A stretch of 64,000 nucleotides of DNA from Cohnella fermenti (GCF_004801405.1 NZ_SSOB01000035.1:1-64000); one strand, 5' to 3'. Positions 51,935 to 62,189 are shown, counted from the stretch's first letter. Notes: generated from the sequence alone by a model not told the origin. Program-made: numbers and translations.

Positions 51935-54565
51935 TCAATCGGCAGTCTCGACAACGGGGTTCTTCATCGTTCGCCGGAACATCTCTCCGTTGGGCAAGAT
52001 GCGGTATTGAATCTCCCCGGCCTTGTCGGTTCGGTAATAAGGAATCCCGAGGGCGAAGAGTCGGTCCAGCACGACGGCATGAGGATGGCCGTACAGGTTG
52101 TTCCGCCCCGCCGAGATGACAACCTCTCCCGGAGCCCATGCTCGCAGCCAGGGCTCGGTGGACGAGCTCTTGCTGCCGTGATGGCCCGCTTTGAGTACGT
52201 CGACCTCCTCCGTCCCGGATTGCGTCAGCAGATTATTTTCCCCCTTCGCCTCCAGATCGCCGGGAAGCAGGAACGTCCTCCCGTATGCCGTCAGAAGAAC
52301 GACGACGCTGCGATCGTTCTGCTCCTCCAGGATCGGAATGCCGGAGCCTTCGTCTCCCGACGCCGGATAGAGCACCCGGAGGGAGGTCGAAGCGTCCCAT
52401 GTCCAACTCATCCCCGCATGCAGCGAGTACATCGGAATCCCGAGACTCTCCGCGCGCCGGAACAACTCCTCCGTCGTCTTGTCGCGTTTGATCGTGCCAT
52501 TGAACAGCAGCCTGCGCACCCGCACGGCATCCAGAACCGCAAGCGCGCCCCCGATATGATCCTGGTCCAGATGGCTTAAGAGGAGCCAGTCGAGGCTGCG
52601 AACGCCCCGCTGCTTCAGCAGGGGAACGACCGTCTTCTTCCCGACCTCGTACGGATCTCGCCGCAGCCGCCAAGCCTCCTTCTTGCCGAACGACACCGTG
52701 CCTCCCGTATCGATCAACCCGAATTCCCCCGTGCCCGAGCGAACCAGAATGGAATCGCCCTGTCCGACATCGAGGAACATCACCTTCGCATTGCGGTCGA
52801 GGAACGACGGCTGGACGCCCCAGAGCAGCCAAGCAGCCCATAAGACGGAGAGAAGCGGCAGGGGAATTCGGCTCGCCCGGGCATCCCGCGCTGCGGGGGA
52901 AGCCATCGGGTGGACGGCGGCATTGACGAGCGGAACCGTCTCCTCCCCCTCCGGACCCGCAAGCCTCTCCGGCATGCGCAAAGCGTCCAGCTCGGCGGCC
53001 GCACGCCGCCTTAATTCCGCAGCCTCCTGCTTATATGTATATAAACGATGCACAGCGATGAAAGTCGCGAACATGAGCCCGTAAGCGGCAAGAACCCACG
53101 GCAGCCCGGCTTGCGGCCAGTACGTCTGCAGCGCGCCTGCGCCTTCGGTCCATTCGATCGCCAGTTCGGTGAGGCGATTGCCCCACGATGCGACGTCCGC
53201 CGTCATTCGCCCGAGCGGGAACCAGAGTCCGGCCAGCGCCGCGGACGCCATTCCGAGCGGCATGATCGCGAAGCTGATGAACGGGACAAGAATCAGGTTC
53301 GCCGGAATCGAGAGCAGGTGAAACTGGTGAAAATAATAAACGGACACGGGAAACGAAACGGCGGTTGCGGTGAACGTCACAGCGAGTGCTCCTCTCGGGG
53401 CCTTCCAGGGAACGAGCGCCGAGAGCATTGTGTCCATTGTCGGAACGAACAGCAGCAAGCCGGCCGTCACGGCGAACGAGAGCTGGAAGCTGACGTTCTC
53501 CACAACCCGGGGCTGCAGCGCCATCATGACGAGCGCCGCCGCCGCAAGCAGATGCAGGCCGTCCTTGAGCTGGTTGCGACGGGCCATATACAGCGCGAGC
53601 ATCGCCATCAGGCAAGCCCTCACGGCGGAGGGAGAGGCTCCCGTCAGCAGCATGTAGAAGGGAAGCGCCGCAATCGCGAGCTCCAGCGATCGTTCGCGCG
53701 AGAGTCGGAGCAGCGCGCCGGCCTGCAGCAGGATAAAAACAACGACGCCGACATGCAGACCCGATATGGCCAGCACATGCGTCAAGCCGAGGCGAGAGAA
53801 GTCCGCATATTGCTCCGGATCGAGATCGTCCACGATTCCGAGCACCAGCCCCTTCATGTAACCCCGATCCGTTCCATCGTAGAGGCGGTCCATCAGGCTG
53901 CCGAGCTTCTCTCTCCAGGCATCCGCCCACCGGAGCGGGAGCAGCCGCCACGGAGGCGCGGACGGGAGGACAGACGCCCCATCCGTCCCTTCGACGGTCA
54001 GCGTCCAGTGTATGCCGAGGCTGTCCAGGTAACGCCGATAATCGAAGCCGCCGAAGTTGCCCGCTTCGGCCGGCAGCCGCAGCTCTCCCCGCACGACGGC
54101 CTCGTCTCCCCGCTTCCATGAGGCTGCAACCCGCTGCTCCTCTTCCTTCTGGAGGTAGATTCGGATGAGCAGCTTCTCCCGGATCGGCGTCTCGCCCTCC
54201 TCTTCCGGCGGCAGCGAGATCGCGGCGGCTTCGAACTCGAACGTCGCGACGTCGCCGTCGACGGCTGCCGGTTCGGCGAGTATGCCGCGCACGATTGCCT
54301 GAGCTTCGTCCGCCGCCCCCGGGAGGCGGTCGAGCTCGGAAGCGGCCTGCGCATCGGTGAAGGCGCGCTCGCCCGCCGCGGCCAACAGCGCTGCGGCGCA
54401 TAACGCCGCAACTCTCCGCGAGCCCGGAGAAGCGATCGCATACGCCGCCAGCAGCAGCACCGCGCCGAGAAGGACGGCTGCGGCCGCCTTCCCTTGCCAG
54501 ATCGACAGAATCGACGTCCCGAACGCCCAGCACGCGGCGAACGCAACAAGCGGCCTTCTGCTCAT
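51935..54565 (-). CDS. comEC: DNA uptake channel ComEC/Rec2
   Basis: ComEC forms the inner-membrane channel for transforming DNA. The 876-residue protein has an N-terminal membrane/OB-fold part, the Competence domain (GLTHVLAISGLHVGVVVFILLQ, about residues 270-500) with many membrane segments, and a C-terminal metallo-beta-lactamase domain (MFLDVGQGDSILVRS, SHLDQDHIGG, KAGHHGSKSSS). The ATG at 54563-54565 has GGGGAGG six bases upstream. A longer frame to 54727 starts within the repeat array at 54708-54929 and is not real. comEB precedes it on the same strand. Confidence 0.95.
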   Translation of the reverse strand: MSRRPLVAFAACWAFGTSILSIWQGKAAAAVLLGAVLLLAAYAIASPGSRRVAALCAAALLAAAGERAFTDAQAASELDRLPGAADEAQAIVRGILAEPAAVDGDVATFEFEAAAISLPPEEEGETPIREKLLIRIYLQKEEEQRVAASWKRGDEAVVRGELRLPAEAGNFGGFDYRRYLDSLGIHWTLTVEGTDGASVLPSAPPWRLLPLRWADAWREKLGSLMDRLYDGTDRGYMKGLVLGIVDDLDPEQYADFSRLGLTHVLAISGLHVGVVVFILLQAGALLRLSRERSLELAIAALPFYMLLTGASPSAVRACLMAMLALYMARRNQLKDGLHLLAAAALVMMALQPRVVENVSFQLSFAVTAGLLLFVPTMDTMLSALVPWKAPRGALAVTFTATAVSFPVSVYYFHQFHLLSIPANLILVPFISFAIMPLGMASAALAGLWFPLGRMTADVASWGNRLTELAIEWTEGAGALQTYWPQAGLPWVLAAYGLMFATFIAVHRLYTYKQEAAELRRRAAAELDALRMPERLAGPEGEETVPLVNAAVHPMASPAARDARASRIPLPLLSVLWAAWLLWGVQPSFLDRNAKVMFLDVGQGDSILVRSGTGEFGLIDTGGTVSFGKKEAWRLRRDPYEVGKKTVVPLLKQRGVRSLDWLLLSHLDQDHIGGALAVLDAVRVRRLLFNGTIKRDKTTEELFRRAESLGIPMYSLHAGMSWTWDASTSLRVLYPASGDEGSGIPILEEQNDRSVVVLLTAYGRTFLLPGDLEAKGENNLLTQSGTEEVDVLKAGHHGSKSSSTEPWLRAWAPGEVVISAGRNNLYGHPHAVVLDRLFALGIPYYRTDKAGEIQYRILPNGEMFRRTMKNPVVETAD

Positions 54566-54707
54566 GGTCATCCTCCCCCTCGTTAAGAAGAACTGCCCGG
54601 GAAGCTCGCCTCGACGGTTCCCCGCAGCTATTCCAGACACACTGTTCGCACCTTCGCCGGTGTCGGTTGCCCTGTGCTCCGGTGTCTTTGGCGATTTTAC
54701 GAATTTT

Positions 54708-54929
54708 ATATGATTTTTCACATTCATCGGCCTGAATTAGCGGGAATCGCGGCGTTTTATGTGATTTTTAGCATACATGCGGGATTTCCGGCTGGAATTG
54801 CCGCTATGTATGTGGTTTTTCACATTCGTTGCACCTCGAGGCCGCTTTCGCCTCCGAATGTATGCTGTTTCTCACATAGAATCGGCCAACCTGCCCGTTG
54901 TCGCACCGCACGAATGTGGAATTTCACAT
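54708..54929 (+). repeat. 52-bp-period palindrome array, locus E (5 units)
   Basis: Cores begin at 54708, 54759, 54810, 54862 and 54914 (spacings 51, 51, 52, 52). They read ATATGATTTTTCACAT, ATGTGATTTTTAGCAT, ATGTGGTTTTTCACAT, ATGCTGTTTCTCACAT and ATGTGGAATTTCACAT. Compared with loci A and D it has one additional unit in the middle. It lies between comEB and comEC, which are transcribed in the same direction. Confidence 0.92.
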
Positions 54930-54973
54930 AAATTCCCGGTAGCCGGAAGTATGGGCGGCAGCTCCATTCCAGC

Positions 54974-55012
54974 AAAAAAAGAACCCCGCCGCCCGTAGGC
55001 GACGAGGTTCTT
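54974..55012 (-). terminator. Terminator of comEB
   Basis: AAGAACC (54979-54985) pairs with GGTTCTT (55006-55012) around an inner CGCCGCC/GGCGACG stem. Seven T follow on the minus strand. It would separate comEB from comEC, so comEC needs its own promoter or readthrough. Confidence 0.88.
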
Positions 55013-55117
55013 CCTCGTCTGGTTTGCACGTATCCGGTTGGTCGCATCTAGTCCGCACGTATCCGGTTTGCCCGTATCCGCTTGCTCCGTCGAGCGCGCG
55101 GCGATCATGCCCGCCGC

Positions 55118-55645
55118 TCAGCCCGCCGAGACGTCCTGCACTTCGGTGTCGGGGGGAGGCGTGTAGCCGTCAAGCTGCCGGAACTGAATGCCGCGCTGGC
55201 GCATCAGAGCCGTGACCTTCTCCTGATCCTTCGGATAGGCGCGATGGTACACGATCTCGGTGACGCCGCTGTTCGCGAGCATGTTCGAGCATGTCCAGCA
55301 CGGCTGGTCCGTGACGTACACCGTTGAGCCCTCGCGGTCGATCCGGTCCGTGAAGAGCAGCAGATTCTGCTCCGCATGGATCGTCCGAATGCAGCGCTGC
55401 TTCTTGATCAGCCCGGTCGCTTCGCTTCCCGGGGGCGGATTCTCGAACTCCTCCACGATCATGCAGCCGTCCTCGGAGCAGTCCGGGACGCCCATCGGCG
55501 CGCCGTTGTAGGCCGTCCCGAGCAGCTTCTTGCCCTGCACGAGCACCGCCCCGACGTGCCTTCTCGGGCAACGGGAACGAGTCGACGCCATAAACGCCAT
55601 ATCCATGAAGTAAGTATCCCAGTCCTTGCGTACCGTCTGTGCCAT
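55118..55645 (-). CDS. comEB: ComEB, dCMP deaminase-family protein
   Basis: The 175-residue protein belongs to the cytidine/deoxycytidylate deaminase family. The zinc and catalytic residues are seen in TIHAEQNLLL (HAE) and PCWTCSNML (PCxxC), with a second cysteine-rich part (CPRRHVGAVLVQG, CSEDGC) as in dCMP deaminases. ComEB lies in the late competence operon of Bacillus but is not needed for transformation there. It lies between metY (53-base gap) and comEC. Confidence 0.92.
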   Translation of the reverse strand: MAQTVRKDWDTYFMDMAFMASTRSRCPRRHVGAVLVQGKKLLGTAYNGAPMGVPDCSEDGCMIVEEFENPPPGSEATGLIKKQRCIRTIHAEQNLLLFTDRIDREGSTVYVTDQPCWTCSNMLANSGVTEIVYHRAYPKDQEKVTALMRQRGIQFRQLDGYTPPPDTEVQDVSAG

Positions 55646-55698
55646 TCCGATCCCTGCCTCCTGCTGACTGCCCTACCTCCCTAGAATACCTCGTTCCG

Positions 55699-56991
<1,293 letters not shown>

Positions 56992-57092
56992 CTTTATATC
57001 CTCCCATACCTCTCACATTGTGTTAATTCCGTTCTATTGTCTCACATTTTTATCCAAGTGAGAAGATGGGAATTACAACAACGGGAGAATTC

Positions 57093-57701
57093 TCAGACCC
57101 TCACCTGATCGCGAAGGCCCGCAAGCAGCTTCTCCCCGATCCCGTTCACCTTAAGCAGCTCCTCCACGCTGCGGAAAGCCCCGTGCTCCGCACGGTAGGC
57201 GACGATGGCCTGCGCCTTGGACGGCCCGATCCCCTTCAGGCTGTCGAGCTGCTCGGCGGTCGCCGAATTCAGGTCCAGCCGATTGTCGGGCGCAGCCACG
57301 GGGACGGCCACAGGCGCGGCGGCCGGAGCGGCAGCGGCAGTCCCGGCCGAAGCAGCGCCGGAATTCGCCTCAGCGCCCGGCGAGCCGGGCAGAGGCGCAG
57401 CAGCTTGGCCCGCGGACGGCGCAGCGGCAGCGGAGACGGCATCGACCGCCGAGGTGCCCGAGTCGGACGCCGGTGTCGCCGCAGCCGCGTCGGTGCCCGC
57501 CGAAGCTTGCGGCGTCGGCTCCGCGGACGCCGAACCGGCGAGCGCCTCCGCCACTTGCCCGTTCACCGGGCTCCAGCCCGGAACGGCTCCATTCGCCGGC
57601 TGCAGGAATGCCCACATCAGAAGCGCAACGCCGGCCAGCGCGGTAGCCCCCGCGGCCAAGCCTCTGCGACCGCTGGCGGAACGGCTCCCGTTATCGTTCA
57701 T
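57093..57701 (-). CDS. comEA: Competence DNA receptor ComEA, HhH type without SLBB domain
   Basis: ComEA is the membrane-anchored DNA receptor of natural transformation. The 202-residue protein has an N-terminal membrane segment (LAAGATALAGVALLMWAFL), an Ala/Pro/Ser-rich linker (about residues 35-140) and a C-terminal helix-hairpin-helix domain (LDLNSATAEQLDSLKGIGPSKAQAIVAYR...VNGIGEKLLAGLR). The SLBB domain found in Bacillus subtilis ComEA is absent and replaced by the low-complexity linker. GAGGAGG precedes the ATG. comER diverges from it, as in Bacillus. Confidence 0.9.
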   Translation of the reverse strand: MNDNGSRSASGRRGLAAGATALAGVALLMWAFLQPANGAVPGWSPVNGQVAEALAGSASAEPTPQASAGTDAAAATPASDSGTSAVDAVSAAAAPSAGQAAAPLPGSPGAEANSGAASAGTAAAAPAAAPVAVPVAAPDNRLDLNSATAEQLDSLKGIGPSKAQAIVAYRAEHGAFRSVEELLKVNGIGEKLLAGLRDQVRV

Positions 57702-57809
57702 CCTGAATTCCTCCTCGCTCTGGATAATTGTTGGAAAAAGCGAATGACGTCCATGCCCTGCCACATACAATGGGAAGAAGCAACAGGCTTCAAAGGGGAG
57801 GGGTCGAAG

Positions 57810-58634
57810 ATGAAGGTCGGCTTCATCGGCGCTGGCAGCATGGGCAGCATGTTGACCGGGTCATTCATCCGTTCCGGGGCGCTTCGCCCCTCGGACATTA
57901 TCCTGTCCACACGCACGCTGGCCAAGGCGAACGCGCTCGCAGGCCGGTATCCCGGCCTCCAGGTCGCCCCCTCGAATGCCGCCGCGGCTCAAGGCTGCGA
58001 TCTGATCTTCCTGTGCGTGAAGCCGCTGGACTTCCGCCAAGTGCTTCCCGAGATCGCTCCCGGCTTGCAGCCTCGGCAGATCGTCGTCTCCATCACGAGC
58101 CCCGTTCGGCTCTCCGCGCTGGAGGAGCATCTGCCGTGCAAAATCGCCAAGGTCATTCCAAGCATCGCCAACGAGACGCTGGCCGGCTCTTCGCTTGTCA
58201 TGTTCGGCAGCCGGCTGGACGAACGCGACCGGGCGCTGATCTTCCGCCTGTTCTCGGCGATCAGCCGCCCTCTCGAGATCGCGGAGGACGAGGTCAGGGT
58301 CGCCTCGGACATCGCGAGCTGCGGGCCGGCCTTCATGGCCAACCTGCTCGAGCAATTCATCGAAGCCGCCGTCGCGACAGCGGGGATCGCTTCCGAGACC
58401 GCCTCGGTGCTCGCCCGGGATATGCTGCTCGGCACCGCCCGGCTGCTGCAGACCGCGGGCTGTTCCCCGGCCGAGCTGCAGAAGCGGGTGTCCGTCCCCG
58501 GCGGCATTACGGCCGCCGCCCTGGAGGAACTCAAGGACGCGACAAACGGCGCGTTCCTCCGAGTGCTTCAAGCGACGCACGCCAAGTTCGCGGAGGACCT
58601 GGACAAAGTCGAAGCGTCCCTCACCCGCACGTAG
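57810..58634 (+). CDS. comER: ComER, pyrroline-5-carboxylate reductase-like protein
   Basis: The 274-residue protein has an NAD(P)-binding fold (MKVGFIGAGSMGSML) and a ProC-like C-terminal domain (GPAFMANLLEQFIEAAVATAGI, SVPGGITAAALEELKD). Identity as ComER rests on position, divergent from comEA and convergent with leuS as in Bacillus. A true ProC function is not excluded. AGGGGAGGGG lies upstream of the ATG at 57810, so the long open frame further upstream is not coding. Confidence 0.88.
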   Translation: MKVGFIGAGSMGSMLTGSFIRSGALRPSDIILSTRTLAKANALAGRYPGLQVAPSNAAAAQGCDLIFLCVKPLDFRQVLPEIAPGLQPRQIVVSITSPVRLSALEEHLPCKIAKVIPSIANETLAGSSLVMFGSRLDERDRALIFRLFSAISRPLEIAEDEVRVASDIASCGPAFMANLLEQFIEAAVATAGIASETASVLARDMLLGTARLLQTAGCSPAELQKRVSVPGGITAAALEELKDATNGAFLRVLQATHAKFAEDLDKVEASLTRT

Positions 58635-58651
58635 CAAGGCCGGAAAAGAAT

Positions 58652-58689
58652 AAGGGGCGGTCCTCTCCTTGTGAGAGAGGCCGCCCCTT
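58652..58689. terminator. Bidirectional terminator between comER and leuS
   Basis: AAGGGGCGG (58652-58660) pairs with CCGCCCCTT (58681-58689), and CCTCTC with GAGAGG inside. Stops of the two convergent genes lie at 58634 and 58695. Confidence 0.85.
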
Positions 58690-58694
58690 CCTAG

Positions 58695-61130
58695 TTAGTT
58701 GGCTACAATGTTGACGAGCTTGCCCTTAACGGCTATGACCTTGCGAATCGTCTTGCCTGCGATGAGCAACTGCACCTTCTCGAGGCCGAGCGCCTTCTCT
58801 TCCAAGCCGGCTTCGTCCAACTCGGCCGCAACCAGCACGCGTTCGGCGATCTTGCCGTTCACCTGAACGACGATCTCGACTTCGGCGTCCACGGTCAGCG
58901 CCGGATCATATTCCGGCCAAGCCGCGTAGCTGATCGAGCCTTCGTGGCCCAGGCGCTCCCACAGTTCTTCCGCGATATGCGGAGCGGTCGGGGAGAGCAA
59001 CTGAACGAAGTTCTCCATCGCCCGCTTCGGCAGAACGTCTGTCTTGTACGCTTCATTGATGAAGATCATCATCTGGCTGATCGCCGTGTTGAAGCGCAGG
59101 CCCTCGTAGTCCTCGGTAATCTTCTTGATCGTCTTGTGCCACGTGCGGCGGAACGACTCGTCGCCCGGCACGTCTTGGATCTTCTCGTTCAGATTGCCGT
59201 TATCGTCCACGAACAATCTCCAGACGCGGCCGAGGAAGCGGTACATCCCTTCGACGCCGTTCGTGTTCCACGGCTTCGTCGCTTCCAGCGGACCCATGAA
59301 CATCTCGTACAGGCGGAGCGTATCCGCGCCGAACTCGCCGACGATGTCGTCCGGATTGATGACGTTGCCGCGGGACTTGGACATCTTCTCGTTGTTCGTG
59401 CCGAGAATCATCCCTTGGTTGACGAGCTTGTGGAACGGCTCCTTCGTGGAGACGACGCCGATGTCGTACAGCACCTTGTGCCAGAAGCGGGCATACAGCA
59501 AGTGAAGCACCGCGTGCTCGGCGCCGCCGATGTACAGATCGACCGGCAGCCACATCTTCTGCTTCTCGAAGGAGACAAGCTCCTTGTCGTTCTTCGGGTC
59601 GATGAAGCGCAGGTAGTACCAGGAGCTGCCCGCCCACTGCGGCATCGTGTTCGTCTCGCGGCGAGCCTTGCGCCCGTCCTTGCCGACGCAGTTCACCCAC
59701 TCCGTCGCGTTGGCCAGCGGAGACTCGCCCGTGCCGGACGGCTCGATTCTGTCCATCTCCGGCAGCAGCAGCGGAAGCTCCTCTTCCGGAACGGTCTCCA
59801 TCGTGCCGTCCTCGAAGTGCAGCACCGGGATCGGCTCGCCCCAATAGCGCTGGCGGCTGAACAGCCAGTCGCGCAGCCGGTACGTGGTCTTGCCCTTGCC
59901 CTTGCCGTTCGCTTCGAGCCAGTCGATCATCGCCGCAATCGCGTCCGGCGTGGACTTGCCGTTCAGGAAGTCCGAGTTCACATGCTCGCCGTCGCCGGTG
60001 AACGCCGCTTCCTTCACATTGCCGCCGCTGACGACTTCGACGATCGCCAGGCCGAACTTCGTCGCGAACTCCCAGTCGCGCTCGTCATGGCCCGGAACGG
60101 CCATGATCGCGCCGGTGCCGTAACCGGCAAGGACGTAGTCGGCGATCCAGATCGGCAGCTTCTCGCCGCTGACCGGATTGACCGCGTAAGCGCCGGTGAA
60201 GACGCCCGTCTTCTCCTTCGCCAGCTCCGTCCGCTCCAGATCGCTCTTGCGCGACGCTTGCTCGATATACTCGTCTACCGCAGCCTTCTGCTCGGCCGTC
60301 GTAATGACGGACACCAGCTCGTGCTCCGGAGCCAGCACGCAATACGTCGCCCCGAACAGCGTGTCCGGCCGGGTCGTGAATACGGTCAGCGCCTGCCCTG
60401 CATGGCCGTCGATCGCGAACGCCGCTTCCGCGCCGGTCGACTTGCCGATCCAGTTGCGCTGCATGTCCTTGATGCTCTCGGACCAGTCCAACTCCTCCAG
60501 GTCGGCCAAGAGGCGCTCCGCGTACTCGGTAATCTTCAGCATCCACTGGCGCATCGGCTTGCGCACGACCGGATGGCCGCCGCGCTCGCTCTTGCCGTCG
60601 ATGACTTCCTCGTTCGCCAGCGTCGTGCCGAGCGCCTCGCACCAGTTGACCGGCACTTCGGCGATGTACGCAAGCCCCTTCTTATACAATTGGATAAAAA
60701 TCCACTGCGTCCACTTGTAGTAATCCGGATCGGTTGTGCTGACCTCGTGGTCCCAGTCGTACGAGAAGCCGAGCGACTTGATCTGGCGGCGGAAGTTGTC
60801 GATGTTCACCTTCGTGAACTCGGCCGGATGGCGGCCCGTCTGAATCGCGTATTGCTCGGCCGGCAAGCCGAACGCGTCCCAGCCCATCGGATGCAGCACG
60901 TTGAAGCCGCGCATCCGCTTGAAGCGGCTCACGATGTCCGTCGCCGTGTAGCCTTCCGGATGGCCGACGTGAAGGCCCGCCCCGGACGGATAAGGGAACA
61001 TGTCGAGTGCGTAGAACTTCGGTTTGCCCGCATCGCTTGTCGTGCGGAAGGTCTTATTCTCGTCCCAGTAGCTCTGCCACTTGGGCTCGATCGTCTGCGG
61101 CTTGTAGCCGTGCGGATTGTCTTGCGCCAT
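58695..61130 (-). CDS. leuS: Leucyl-tRNA synthetase
   Basis: A class I aminoacyl-tRNA synthetase that charges tRNA-Leu. The 811-residue protein has the HIGH-type motif in PYPSGAGLHVGHPEGYT near residue 50, the KMSKS motif in NEKMSKSRGNVI, the editing domain between them, and the anticodon-binding and C-terminal domains. The ATG at 61130 has GGAGAGGGG nine bases upstream; nine in-frame codons before it lie beyond that site. Expression is controlled by the leucine T-box leader directly upstream. Confidence 0.98.
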   Translation of the reverse strand: MAQDNPHGYKPQTIEPKWQSYWDENKTFRTTSDAGKPKFYALDMFPYPSGAGLHVGHPEGYTATDIVSRFKRMRGFNVLHPMGWDAFGLPAEQYAIQTGRHPAEFTKVNIDNFRRQIKSLGFSYDWDHEVSTTDPDYYKWTQWIFIQLYKKGLAYIAEVPVNWCEALGTTLANEEVIDGKSERGGHPVVRKPMRQWMLKITEYAERLLADLEELDWSESIKDMQRNWIGKSTGAEAAFAIDGHAGQALTVFTTRPDTLFGATYCVLAPEHELVSVITTAEQKAAVDEYIEQASRKSDLERTELAKEKTGVFTGAYAVNPVSGEKLPIWIADYVLAGYGTGAIMAVPGHDERDWEFATKFGLAIVEVVSGGNVKEAAFTGDGEHVNSDFLNGKSTPDAIAAMIDWLEANGKGKGKTTYRLRDWLFSRQRYWGEPIPVLHFEDGTMETVPEEELPLLLPEMDRIEPSGTGESPLANATEWVNCVGKDGRKARRETNTMPQWAGSSWYYLRFIDPKNDKELVSFEKQKMWLPVDLYIGGAEHAVLHLLYARFWHKVLYDIGVVSTKEPFHKLVNQGMILGTNNEKMSKSRGNVINPDDIVGEFGADTLRLYEMFMGPLEATKPWNTNGVEGMYRFLGRVWRLFVDDNGNLNEKIQDVPGDESFRRTWHKTIKKITEDYEGLRFNTAISQMMIFINEAYKTDVLPKRAMENFVQLLSPTAPHIAEELWERLGHEGSISYAAWPEYDPALTVDAEVEIVVQVNGKIAERVLVAAELDEAGLEEKALGLEKVQLLIAGKTIRKVIAVKGKLVNIVAN

Positions 61131-61174
61131 TATCGTAAACCCCTCTCCATTAACCACAACCAGTATTGAGCCAA

Positions 61175-61460
61175 CAAAAAAACCTCCAGCCCCCAGCGTC
61201 GGAAATTCACGCTAGGGACGAGAGGATTATTCCCGTGGTACCACCCTAGTTGACGGTCAGCCCTGCTTGGGCATCGCGTCCACTCTTCCTTCGTAACGAG
61301 AAGGCGACGCCGCGCTTGCCGTTAACATAACGGGTTGTGCGCGGCAGCTCCAAGGCGAGTTCGCGAAGTTCCGCCAACCGGCTTGCACCGAAGCGCCGGC
61401 TCTCTGCATGACGGGTTGCTCGCTACTGCTCCTTTTCCCAGCCGATAAATATGCCCTGAT
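61175..61460 (-). promoter_or_regulatory. Leucine T-box leader of leuS
   Basis: The canonical T-box sequence AGGGTGGTACCACG is at 61234-61247. After it CCTC..GTCCCTAGCGT (5' arm) and ACGCTGGGGGC..GAGG form the terminator, with a T run at about 61175-61181. In Stem I the specifier context GAACTCG places the Leu codon CTC at 61357-61359, with an AGTA-type sequence near the 5' end. Uncharged tRNA-Leu would stabilise the antiterminator and allow leuS transcription. Confidence 0.95.
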
Positions 61461-61488
61461 TATAGCCAACCGGCACGAACGCTGTCAA
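61459..61488 (-). promoter_or_regulatory. Promoter of the leuS T-box transcript
   Basis: TTGACA (61483-61488), an 18-base spacer and TATAAT (61459-61464), both perfect hexamers. The -35 lies 11 bases after the stop codon of the TetR gene. Confidence 0.85.
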
Positions 61489-61498
61489 GCGCCGCGCC

Positions 61499-62119
61499 CT
61501 ATTCCGTACCGACTCCGTTCCAGAACAGATCGACGATCAGCTTGGACAGGTCCTCCCCGGCCGTCTCCCCCGACAGATCGTCTTCCCGGTTCCCGAGCAT
61601 GAGCAGCGCGGCGAACGAATGGGCCAACACCATCGGGCTGAGCGGAGAAGCGATCTCCTTGGCCGCAATCGCCCGCTCGAAGTAATCGGCCAGCACCTGA
61701 TGGATGCCGTGCTCGGCCCTGCGAATCTGCTCCTGCTGCTCCTTCGACAGAAAATGAAGCGCCTCCCGCATCATGGACTCGAACTCCACGTGTGTCGACG
61801 CCATTTTCGCCCGGGCTACCCTCTCCAGACGCGTCCGCAGACTGCCTTCCTGGGTCAGAATTCGGGTCGTGAAGCCGCAGATTCGCCCCATCATCCCGGT
61901 TATCGCTTCCGTAAAAAGCTGCGCCTTATTGGAGAAATAATAGTAGACCGAAGCTTTGGTCACGCCGGCCTTCTCCGCGATCTGGTTGATCGAGACAGGC
62001 TCGTACCCGAATTCCATGAACATCAGGGATGCCGCATCGAGCACCGTGTCGCGCATCGAAGCCGCCTGTTCGCCGCCTCTCGGTCGCCCGGGCGCCCTTC
62101 TGGGCTTCGTCTTGTCCAT
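61499..62119 (-). CDS. TetR-family repressor
   Basis: The 206-residue regulator has a basic N-terminal arm (DKTKPRRAPGRPRGG) and a TetR helix-turn-helix (VSINQIAEKAGVTKASVYYYFSNKAQLF). The ligand-binding C-terminal domain is of unassigned type. The ATG at 62119 is close to GGAGG and seven bases after GAGGG. It is divergent from the MMPL transporter gene, and the 18-bp palindrome between them is its likely operator. Confidence 0.9.
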   Translation of the reverse strand: MDKTKPRRAPGRPRGGEQAASMRDTVLDAASLMFMEFGYEPVSINQIAEKAGVTKASVYYYFSNKAQLFTEAITGMMGRICGFTTRILTQEGSLRTRLERVARAKMASTHVEFESMMREALHFLSKEQQEQIRRAEHGIHQVLADYFERAIAAKEIASPLSPMVLAHSFAALLMLGNREDDLSGETAGEDLSKLIVDLFWNGVGTE

Positions 62120-62189
62120 CCTCCAACCCTCACTCCGTATTCGCATGCGTTCCAATTATCATACCTGAAAAAAAACACACAATCTACAT

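Noticed and set aside
56992..57092. S-box (SAM riboswitch) upstream of metY
   Set aside because: The gap to comEA is about 100 bases, too short for an S-box, and none of its conserved segments is present.
57066..57809. N-terminal extension of comER
   Set aside because: The frame is open but overlaps comEA on the other strand, has no similarity to the ProC fold, and a strong ribosome site lies just before the ATG at 57810.
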